19,823 nucleotides of DNA, taken from positions 1 through 19,823 of the forward strand of contig JAFDCC010000017.1 in the NCBI GenBank assembly GCA_019312985.1, read 5' to 3'. Positions 14,083 through 19,823 of the stretch are shown here, one piece after another. The notes below the pieces were generated by a model, which saw only the letters and a program-made list of their open reading frames with translations, was not told where the DNA came from and did no database searches. The position numbers and the translations under genes are program-made. Each line of letters opens with the position of its first letter. The first letter of the stretch is position 1. Source of the DNA: Deltaproteobacteria bacterium. GTDB lineage: Bacteria; Desulfobacterota; Desulfobulbia; Desulfobulbales; BM004.

Positions 14083-15084
14083 TTGAATCTTCCCGCCGCG
14101 CCTTTCATTTCCATTGTCATACCCAACCATAACGGCGAAAGAACAATCGGCCGCTGCCTGGCGGCTGCCCTGGCTTCAAGCTATCCCTCCTTTGAAGTTG
14201 TGGTCGTGGACGATTGCTCTTCGGACGGCTCGGTGGCCATCATTGAAAAGCACCCCTGCAGGCTCATCCGCCTGTCTCAGCATGGCGGCGCCTCAAAGGC
14301 AAGAAATACGGGGGCGCGGAACAGCTCGGCCGGCCTCTGTTTTTTCATCGATAACGACTGCCTTCTGCAGCCGGACACCCTCGCAAAAGCAGCTGCCGCC
14401 TACCGGAGAGAAGGTGGCGGCACCGTCATTGGCGGCACCTACACCCTGCTGCCCCATGATGAGCAGTTCTTCAGCATCTTCCAGTCGGTCTACATTCACT
14501 ATTCCGAGACGAAAAATCCGCAAGACCCCGACTATATCGCGACGCACGCCATGCTTATTGCCAAAGAGGTTTTTGAAAAAAGCGGCGGCTTCGATGAGCA
14601 TTTCATGCCGATACTGGAAGATGTCGAGTTCTGTCACCGGCTGAAAAAAGAAGGGGTCAGGCTTCGCATGGTGCCGGAAATACAGGTGCAGCATATTTTC
14701 AACTTCTCACTGCTCTCATCCATGCGCAACGGTTTCAGAAAATCACGGTACTGGTTTGCCTATTCCCTGAAAAACAGGGACCTGCTTGCGGATTCCGGCA
14801 CCGCTTCCCTTGAATTCAAGTTCAACGTGGTCTCGCTTTTTGTTGTTCTCCTGCTTGTCGCTGTGGCCTCCCTGCTGCAGAGCTGGTTTTTTGTTCTGCC
14901 GGCACTCATGCTTGCCGGCGGCAACGTCTACTTCAACAGGGGGATTTTGCAAGCCTTTTACCGGGCCCGCGGCACTTTTTTTGCAATAGCCGCCATGTTG
15001 TATTATACCTTGGTTTACCCCGTCGCTGTCGGCATAGGCGCCCTCAGCGCTATTTTCAGCCACCAACTCAAGCTGCGGTCATGA
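14083..15084 (+). CDS. GT2-family glycosyltransferase with C-terminal membrane segment
   Basis: A 333-aa (from the chosen start) inverting glycosyltransferase. The N-terminal GT-A domain begins FISIVIPNHNGERTIGRCL. It continues with the VVVVDDCSSDGS nucleotide-sugar motif, a FIDNDC DxD-like metal site and the EDVEFCHRLKKEG motif that carries the catalytic base region. A C-terminal stretch of about 90 residues has two to three hydrophobic helices, anchoring it in the membrane. I prefer the TTG at 14083, preceded by AGGA at a normal distance. A TTG at 14044 would add a 13-residue proline-rich leader and start 5 bases after the terminator. It overlaps the next gene by 4 bases (ATGA). Donor and acceptor are unknown; cell-envelope glycan or lipid glycosylation is likely. 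Confidence 0.88.
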   Translation: MNLPAAPFISIVIPNHNGERTIGRCLAAALASSYPSFEVVVVDDCSSDGSVAIIEKHPCRLIRLSQHGGASKARNTGARNSSAGLCFFIDNDCLLQPDTLAKAAAAYRREGGGTVIGGTYTLLPHDEQFFSIFQSVYIHYSETKNPQDPDYIATHAMLIAKEVFEKSGGFDEHFMPILEDVEFCHRLKKEGVRLRMVPEIQVQHIFNFSLLSSMRNGFRKSRYWFAYSLKNRDLLADSGTASLEFKFNVVSLFVVLLLVAVASLLQSWFFVLPALMLAGGNVYFNRGILQAFYRARGTFFAIAAMLYYTLVYPVAVGIGALSAIFSHQLKLRS

Positions 15085-16169
15085 CCTTTTCCCCTTTTCG
15101 GCACCTCGGGTCGGCTGTATGGAAAAAACGCCCGATCCAGTTTACTTTTTTTCTGACCCGCAGGTGTAATGCCCGGTGCCCTTTCTGCTTTTATATCTCA
15201 AAGCAGGACCGGGAGGGTACTGCCGCGGCCGAGCTTTCCCCTGAAGAAATTGAAAAATTCGCGCCGCAGCTCGGCAAGCTGTTATGGCTGGCATTTTCCG
15301 GTGGGGAAATTTTTCTGCGCTCTGACCTGGTTGATATCACGAAGCTTTTTTACAGGATCAACCAGCCGGCCATCATCCTGCTGCCAAGCAACGGCCTGCT
15401 GCAGGAGACGATTGTATCTTCGGTACGGTCCATCCTGCAAGGATGCCCGGAAAGCTCCATCGTGGTAAAGCTCTCCCTGGACGGTCCGGAAAGTATCCAT
15501 GATGAACTGCGCGGTGTTCCCGGGGCCTACCGGAAAACGCTGGCAACCTGCGAGGCCCTCGGAGAACTAGTTGAAAGATACGGCAACTTTGAACTTGGCA
15601 TTAACACCGTATTCTGCCGGGCCAACGAGGACAATATGGATGAGGTCATTGACCTGGTCCAGACCATGCCGTGGGTTAAAACCCATACCGTTTCTCTCAT
15701 CCGGGGTGAGGTTTTGCGAGATGACCTGAAGCAGGTGGATCCGGTAAAGTATGAAAAAGTCATCGGCCGGCTGGAATCCGACCTGAAAAAAAGATCAGCA
15801 GCAATTTACCGTTTCAGGGGCGGCAAGCTCAAGGCGGCGCAGGACATCCTGCAGCGCAGGCTTATTGCGGCGGCGGCCCGGCAGACAGAGCGCACAACCC
15901 CCTGTTATGCCGGCAGGCTGAACCTGGTCCTGACCGAAACCGGCGACCTCTATCCCTGCGAGGACTTTTCGGCACGGATGCGTTTCGGCAATGTCAGGAA
16001 AAGCGGCTATGACCTGCAGCGGCTGCTGCAATCCGATAAGGGCCGGGAAGTTCTTGACTTCATAGACAACAAGGGATGCCACTGCACCCACGAGTGCTAT
16101 TTCATGACCAACATCTTGTTCAACCCTCGCCGCTATCCGGCCCTTCTCAAAGAATACCTGCAGCTCTAA
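15081..16169 (+). CDS. Radical SAM protein with SPASM-like C-terminal domain
   Basis: A 362-aa radical SAM enzyme. The 4Fe-4S/SAM motif CNARCPFC has Cys29, Cys33 and Cys36. A GGE-type segment (FSGGEIF) near residue 73 and the SLDG segment are typical of the SPASM branch. The C-terminal region has further cysteines: Cys275, Cys293 (in the TETGDLYPCEDF segment), and Cys333, Cys335 and Cys339, as in SPASM or twitch domains that bind auxiliary Fe-S clusters and act on peptides, sugars or proteins. Its ATG overlaps the glycosyltransferase stop (ATGA), so the two are translationally coupled and probably act in one pathway. No precursor-peptide gene is visible nearby. The substrate is unknown. Confidence 0.92.
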   Translation: MTFSPFRHLGSAVWKKRPIQFTFFLTRRCNARCPFCFYISKQDREGTAAAELSPEEIEKFAPQLGKLLWLAFSGGEIFLRSDLVDITKLFYRINQPAIILLPSNGLLQETIVSSVRSILQGCPESSIVVKLSLDGPESIHDELRGVPGAYRKTLATCEALGELVERYGNFELGINTVFCRANEDNMDEVIDLVQTMPWVKTHTVSLIRGEVLRDDLKQVDPVKYEKVIGRLESDLKKRSAAIYRFRGGKLKAAQDILQRRLIAAAARQTERTTPCYAGRLNLVLTETGDLYPCEDFSARMRFGNVRKSGYDLQRLLQSDKGREVLDFIDNKGCHCTHECYFMTNILFNPRRYPALLKEYLQL

Positions 16170-16171
16170 CC

Positions 16172-17629
16172 TCAATCCCGGAAGCGTTCCTGCCCGTCCC
16201 CGTTCCGCTGAAAGATGTTCTTTTCTGTTCGGAGCCAGAAGAGGCTTTTCAGCCCCTGCCAGGCGGCGGCGACATCGGTGAAACTCCGGAGGGCCAGGAG
16301 ACGGCGCCAGAGAAACCTGGGGCGGGAATAGAACCTCCTGAGGGCCAGCTGCCGCAATTCGGCGATTTCGTCCCTGGTCATGGTAAAGGGTACAAAGGCT
16401 GCTCCCTGGTAGGTATAATCTGCCAGGTCGTCTGACATCGTGCCGTACTGTTCAATGTTGTCATACAGCTCGGTACCGGGAAAAGGGGTTATGGCGTGAA
16501 AGTTGGCAATATCCGGATCCAGCTCCAGGGCAAATTCGATTGTTTTCAGGCCATCCTCATAGGTCTGCCCCGGTATGCCGAAAAGAAAAGGGGTATACAC
16601 CGTCAACCCCACCTCCTGGGCGGACTTTACGGCCTTGCGGATCTGCGCCGGGGTTATACCTTTGCGGATCGCATTCAAATCCTTCTGCACGCCGCTTTCG
16701 GCGCCAAAGAGAATGGCCCAGCAGCCGGCATCCTTGAACGCCTGCAGCAGTGGCTTGTCCACCTGGTTTACGACTGCCGAGGCAAACCAGGTGAAATCAA
16801 GGCCGCGCCTCTTTATCTCCCGGGCAAGCGTCATGGCCCTGTTATAGTCGGCGGCAAGCGTATCATCGATAAACTTTATTTCCCTGTACCCCTGCTGCAG
16901 GACATGTTCGATCTCCGCCATGACGTTCTCAACGGAGCGGTAGCGAATACCGCTTGTGCGGTGCTTGTCGAGCTGAAAACAGTAAAGACAGTGACGGTTG
17001 CAGCCCCTGGCGGTCATAATGACGGCGACCGGCTTTCTTTTGTAGGTGGCCGGAGGCGGGATGTATTTTCCCGCTTCCCCTAAAAGTTCACGGGCCGGGA
17101 AGGGAAGGCCGTCAAGGTCTGTTATGAGAGGCCGCGGCGGATTTTTAATAATCTCCTTACCCCGGCGAAAGGCAACGCCAGCAACTCCGGCAAGAGATTT
17201 GCCCTTCCCCAGCCTTTCGAGTATTTCAACAACGGTGAATTCGCCCTCGCTGGTAACGACACCATCAATATCCGGGCACTCCTGAAGGCATTTTTCCTGG
17301 ACGGCGACGGGATAGGGCCCCCCGACAACAACAAAAACCCCGTCCAGGGACAATTTGAGGGCGGCAGCCGTCATCCTGGCCTTTTCCCAGCCAAAGGCGG
17401 TGGAATAGAGCCCGACAAAATCAGGTTCCCACTCTTTAACCCGGCGCATTATTTCTTCGTGCCGCAGAAAGGCGCCGTTATAAAAATGCACCTCGTGGCC
17501 TGCCTGCTGCAAGGCGGCGGCAACATAGAGGGTGCCGAGGGGCTGCCAGTAGTTGATCTGCGACCCCGCTGTTTTTGAGGAGAAAATATCCTCCGGCGTC
17601 CATGCCGGTATGATGAGAGCACACTTCAT
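16172..17629 (-). CDS. B12-binding-domain-type radical SAM protein
   Basis: A 485-aa protein. Residues 1 to about 145 have the Rossmann layout of the cobalamin-binding domain of BchE/HpnJ-type enzymes (PLGTLYVAAAL, VGGPYP, SEGEFT). The radical SAM core then shows CNRHCLYC (Cys210, Cys214, Cys217), followed by the FIDDTLA, GAESG and GIPGQT segments typical of this class. A DxHxxG cobalamin-ligating motif is not visible, as in several relatives. Such enzymes do methylations, cyclisations or rearrangements on lipids, pigments or sugars. It converges on the SPASM-type gene, with stops only 2 bp apart and no terminator between. The start has no clear Shine-Dalgarno, but MKCALIIPAWTPE is the normal family opening. 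Substrate unknown. Confidence 0.92.
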   Translation of the reverse strand: MKCALIIPAWTPEDIFSSKTAGSQINYWQPLGTLYVAAALQQAGHEVHFYNGAFLRHEEIMRRVKEWEPDFVGLYSTAFGWEKARMTAAALKLSLDGVFVVVGGPYPVAVQEKCLQECPDIDGVVTSEGEFTVVEILERLGKGKSLAGVAGVAFRRGKEIIKNPPRPLITDLDGLPFPARELLGEAGKYIPPPATYKRKPVAVIMTARGCNRHCLYCFQLDKHRTSGIRYRSVENVMAEIEHVLQQGYREIKFIDDTLAADYNRAMTLAREIKRRGLDFTWFASAVVNQVDKPLLQAFKDAGCWAILFGAESGVQKDLNAIRKGITPAQIRKAVKSAQEVGLTVYTPFLFGIPGQTYEDGLKTIEFALELDPDIANFHAITPFPGTELYDNIEQYGTMSDDLADYTYQGAAFVPFTMTRDEIAELRQLALRRFYSRPRFLWRRLLALRSFTDVAAAWQGLKSLFWLRTEKNIFQRNGDGQERFRD

Positions 17630-17707
17630 TTTTTACGAATACTCTGTCTGCGCCGAAAACTTTGCATACCGTTTTGTGCTGCCTGCCTTCAAATAAACAA
17701 ACCACCC

Positions 17708-17750
17708 AAAAAAATACCAGGAAAACCACACGGGGTGATTCTCCTGGTAT
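17708..17750 (-). terminator. Intrinsic terminator of the universal stress protein gene
   Basis: Read on the minus strand: 9-base arms ATACCAGGA/TCCTGGTAT, a 19-base loop, and then a run of seven T. It lies about 70 bases after the stop of the universal stress protein gene. Confidence 0.8.
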
Positions 17751-17820
17751 AAAGCAACAGTTCCCTGAAGCCAAGCCAAAAAACAGGACTTCCTGTCAGG
17801 TGGTGCCGGGGAACGGAATA

Positions 17821-18288
17821 TTATTTCACGATCAGCACAGGCCTGTCGGCGGTATTTGCCACTTCCCTGCTGACGCTTCCCATGAAAAGCCTATCGCCGG
17901 CCCTTTGTCCCCTGGAGCCGACAAGTATCATGGACACATCCTCCTCTTTTGCCGTCTCCACAATCAACTCAGCCGGATGCCCGCCCTTGACCATGGCCTG
18001 GACACTGATCTGGGGAGTCTCCTTTTCAAGGGCCTTGATATAATAGGAGAGGATTGTCTCTGCTTTTTTGTCGAGCGCCTCTTGATATTCGGTGCCCTCA
18101 AGAACATCCTGCAGGGTTTTGAGCTCTGCATCGCCAAGCAGGTCCGTCATGAATGAACGCCCCTCAAACTTTTCAACATAAAGAAGAAAAACCTTTTCCG
18201 GGGCCATACATTTGCAAATCTTCGTGCACTTGCTGAAAATCTCCCTGGTAGCCTTGGTATCATCTACGGCTATGAGTATTTTTTTCAT
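17821..18288 (-). CDS. Universal stress protein, UspA family
   Basis: A 155-aa cytoplasmic protein. Start MKKILIAVDDTK and the C-terminal ATP-binding pattern (VGSRGQRAGDRLFMGSVSREV, then RPVLIVK) match the nucleotide-binding branch, Gly-x2-Gly-x9-Gly-Ser. A GHPAELIVETAKEE segment in the middle is standard. GGGGA is 1 base from an ATG at 18294 but 7 bases from the one at 18288, so I chose the latter. It is the last gene in a minus-strand series with the repeat protein and TusA-like gene, ends with its own terminator, and may be a stress-linked part of that locus. A cysteine pair near residues 21-27 (KCTKICKC region) is unusual. Confidence 0.93.
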   Translation of the reverse strand: MKKILIAVDDTKATREIFSKCTKICKCMAPEKVFLLYVEKFEGRSFMTDLLGDAELKTLQDVLEGTEYQEALDKKAETILSYYIKALEKETPQISVQAMVKGGHPAELIVETAKEEDVSMILVGSRGQRAGDRLFMGSVSREVANTADRPVLIVK

Positions 18289-18340
18289 CAGCATTCCCCT
18301 TTTTTAGGGTTTCTACGCTTCCGACAAGTACGAATAGTTG

Positions 18341-18736
18341 TTATTTCGGCGGAGGAGGTGTGCCATAACCGCCTGCCGGAGGAGGTGCGCCGTAACCGCC
18401 TGCCGGGGGAGGTGCGCCATAACCGCCTGCCGGGGGAGGTGCGCCGTAGCCGCCTGCCGGCGGAGCAGCGCCGTAACCGCCTGCTGCCGGGGCAGGTGCG
18501 GAGCCATAGCCGCCTGCTGCCGGGGCAGGTGCGGAGCCATAGCCACCTGCTGCCGGGGCAGAACCATAGCCGCCTGCTGCCGGGGCAGCCTCACCGCCGC
18601 TTCCTGCGGGTGCTGCAGCCTTCTGGGGAACTCCATGCCTGACTGTGGCAACCTCTGTCGGGGCCATGCTGTAACCGATGATAAAGGCAATAATTCCAAC
18701 CAGAATCATTGTTATTATTAAAAAATGCGTTTTCAT
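18341..18736 (-). CDS. Membrane-anchored Gly/Pro/Tyr repeat protein
   Basis: A 131-aa protein with one N-terminal hydrophobic helix (about residues 4-22) and then a low-complexity tail. Eight AGGYG copies start at residues 54, 63, 74, 85, 94, 103, 112 and 121, separated by Ala/Pro/Ser, and the chain ends Thr-Pro-Pro-Pro-Pro-Lys. The strong GAGGAGGG ribosome binding site before the ATG and the preserved reading frame through all repeats support a real gene. No known family. Tail composition resembles elastic, glycine-rich surface or scaffold proteins, so a periplasmic tether or scaffold is an inference. It lies between the TusA-like gene (146-bp gap) and the universal stress protein gene, probably in one locus with YedE. 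Confidence 0.8.
   Translation of the reverse strand: MKTHFLIITMILVGIIAFIIGYSMAPTEVATVRHGVPQKAAAPAGSGGEAAPAAGGYGSAPAAGGYGSAPAPAAGGYGSAPAPAAGGYGAAPPAGGYGAPPPAGGYGAPPPAGGYGAPPPAGGYGTPPPPK
18350..18580. repeat. Coding tandem repeats, 27- and 33-bp units
   Basis: Near-identical units encode the AGGYG tail. Four neighbouring units are spaced 27 bp apart with only a few silent or Ala/Pro-changing differences, and a second group is spaced 33 bp apart. All spacings are multiples of three, so copy-number change would keep the frame. Confidence 0.9.
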
Positions 18737-18826
18737 ATTCCCTCCTCAGGTCATATAACGTAAACTCTTTCAGGTGCCCATGAGATTTCCTTGAGAGTTT
18801 TTCTTCCTTTTGCAGTCTTTTCAGTA

Positions 18827-18864
18827 AACCGCCAGGTTTCAATCAGCATCAAAGCCTGGCGGTT
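18827..18864 (-). terminator. Hairpin after the second TusA-like gene
   Basis: Perfect 10-base arms AACCGCCAGG/CCTGGCGGTT (extendable to about 13 with one wobble) just downstream of the stop on the minus strand. There is no clear T tract, so it may attenuate or stabilise the mRNA rather than fully terminate before the repeat-protein gene. Confidence 0.5.
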
Positions 18865-18882
18865 CCGGCCACAAGAGAGTGC

Positions 18883-19137
18883 TCAGCCTTTTTCAATTTT
18901 AAGAATGATCTTTCCGCCTTCACTGCTTTCATCAAGGATCTCATCGCCCTGTGCCTCACACATCTGGATAATGGTTTCCTTGGAAGAGGGGTTGTCAAAG
19001 ACGAGCTGCAGGATGTCGCCTTCTTCCATTTTCTGAAGGGACTTCTTGCAATACATCTGGGGGTGGGGACAGACATAGCCGCACACGTCGAGGGAGTATG
19101 TGTTGTCGCCTGTTTTTTCAAATTTTACGTCAGCCAT
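18883..19137 (-). CDS. TusA-like sulfur carrier paired with YedE
   Basis: An 84-aa TusA/SirA-family protein. The motif VCGYVCPHPQMYCKKSL has Cys19, the catalytic-type Cys23 in CPxP form (CPHP) and Cys30, one more pair of nearby cysteines than standard TusA. The rest follows the family pattern (MEEGDILQLVFDNPSSKETI, final strand IILKIEKG). A strong AGGAGGAAA lies before the ATG. It sits 50 bp after the YedE-type permease on the same strand. TusA-YedE pairs are common and in several organisms handle thiosulfate, persulfide sulfur or selenium. Here it probably receives sulfur entering through the permease. Distinct from the TusA-like gene at 12818. Confidence 0.9.
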   Translation of the reverse strand: MADVKFEKTGDNTYSLDVCGYVCPHPQMYCKKSLQKMEEGDILQLVFDNPSSKETIIQMCEAQGDEILDESSEGGKIILKIEKG

Positions 19138-19187
19138 TTTTTTTCCTCCTAGAAAAATTTAATTGTTGGTTCCAGTTAATATAATAA

Positions 19188-19823
19188 TCAAAAACTTGCC
19201 ATTTGTTTCTGCATTCGCCGCTCAGTAAACCAGTTTAAAAACGAAACGCCGACAAAGGCGCCGATTACCATGCCGGTGCCATAGACCCAGCCGTTCGGGT
19301 CGCCGCCGGCCGCCCTGATGAAAAAAGCGCCGATATTGCAGCCCAGTGACGGCCGTGACCCCGCCCCCATCAGAAGACCGCCGGTGAACCCCCACATTAT
19401 CAGTTCGGGAGAAGGTATCTTAAACTTGTATTCATTGTTCAGGCGGGCCATGACCATGGCCCCGAAAATAATGCCAAGCGACATCCAGAGGGCCGGGTTT
19501 CGCCAGAGCTCTGGCAGGCCGTTGACATAGCCGAAAAACATGTTGTCATGCATATTCCAGCCGAATTTTTCCAGGATCCAGGCGCCAAGCTGACCCTCCT
19601 GGCTGGTGATGTACCAGTAGCCCGGGTCAAAAACCGTTCCCTTCATGGAAACATCCGCCGTGTGTCCCATTCTCTTGAGCAGTTCGCCAAAATTGGTCAC
19701 GCCGAACTTCTTCTGCATGCCGGCCATGGTCAGAATATGCAGACCTGCCGTGATACCGACGAGAACCCCCATGATGCTCGTTCTTTTCGAGGCGGTGATC
19801 ATGGACCAGATCCCTGCCAGTTC
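19188..19823 (-). CDS. YeeE/YedE-family permease, cut by the window edge
   Basis: The visible part is 211 residues, open to the right edge; an internal Met seven codons from the edge could be mistaken for the start. Hydrophobic segments are seen in SIMGVLVGITAGLHIL, ALWMSLGIIFGAMVM, LIMWGFTGGLLMG and GTGMVIGAFVGVSFL. The GAGSRPSLGCNIGAFF motif with its Cys is typical of the C-terminal half of YeeE/YedE proteins, which include the thiosulfate transporter TsuA and selenium-associated YedE. It is followed by a TusA-like gene, pointing to import of a sulfur compound and handover to TusA. Substrate unproven. Confidence 0.88.
   Translation of the reverse strand, partial: ELAGIWSMITASKRTSIMGVLVGITAGLHILTMAGMQKKFGVTNFGELLKRMGHTADVSMKGTVFDPGYWYITSQEGQLGAWILEKFGWNMHDNMFFGYVNGLPELWRNPALWMSLGIIFGAMVMARLNNEYKFKIPSPELIMWGFTGGLLMGAGSRPSLGCNIGAFFIRAAGGDPNGWVYGTGMVIGAFVGVSFLNWFTERRMQKQMASF

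Noticed and set aside
18350..18580. CRISPR-like array
   Set aside because: Units are contiguous coding repeats without unique spacers and keep an open frame for AGGYG.
18762..18800. Inverted repeat AAACTCT/AGAGTTT as a plus-strand terminator
   Set aside because: No plus-strand gene ends there; the short AT-rich arms are likely chance.

Overview
The window reads as chromosomal DNA of moderately high G+C from an anaerobic sulfur-metabolising bacterium. The gene content (a sodium-pumping decarboxylase pair, small CxxC proteins, a 2-Cys peroxiredoxin, TusA/DsrE/YedE-type sulfur-trafficking genes, two radical SAM enzymes) fits Desulfobacterota, most plausibly the Desulfobulbales. That assignment is inferred from gene content, not from a marker phylogeny.

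Layout from left to right. Bases 1-28 hold only the first codons of a gene that leaves the window on the minus strand. Bases 381-1925 (minus) encode the gamma-like and beta subunits of a sodium-translocating decarboxylase. Bases 1926-3258 look empty but contain two short minus-strand genes for cysteine-rich proteins, one with two Cys-Trp motifs (62 aa) and one with CxxC motifs (55 aa), plus several palindromes that may be operators. An orphan GspH/FimT-type pseudopilin, an M20-family metallopeptidase and a 2-Cys peroxiredoxin follow on the plus strand (3259-6022).

Bases 6154-12522 form one compact minus-strand run of seven genes, in transcription order: 5-formyltetrahydrofolate cyclo-ligase, histone-deacetylase-like hydrolase, gatC, gatA, hisC, cmk and a UDP-glucuronate decarboxylase-like gene. 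It joins translation, histidine and nucleotide housekeeping functions to one surface-sugar gene.

A divergent plus-strand promoter near 12607 leads into a four-gene sulfur-relay-like operon: TusA-like, DsrE-like, a cysteine-free DsrF/TusC-like protein and a 57-aa protein ending in Ile-Cys-Trp-Trp. It closes with a clear intrinsic terminator at 14010-14039. Next comes a translationally coupled pair, a membrane-anchored GT2 glycosyltransferase and a radical SAM protein with a SPASM-like C-terminus. A second radical SAM protein with a B12-binding-like N-terminal domain converges on it, with the two stop codons 2 bp apart.

The right end (17821-19823, minus) carries, in transcription order, a YeeE/YedE-family permease (cut by the window edge), a second TusA-like protein, a membrane-anchored protein with eight AGGYG repeats, and a universal stress protein. 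The two TusA-containing loci lie about 5 kb apart. They suggest a dedicated sulfur import and persulfide-relay capacity resembling the yedE-tusA-dsrE clusters reported in sulfur-disproportionating bacteria. The most novel material is the 57-aa ICWW protein, the AGGYG repeat protein, the two tiny cysteine-rich genes with their palindromes, and the GT2/radical SAM pair.
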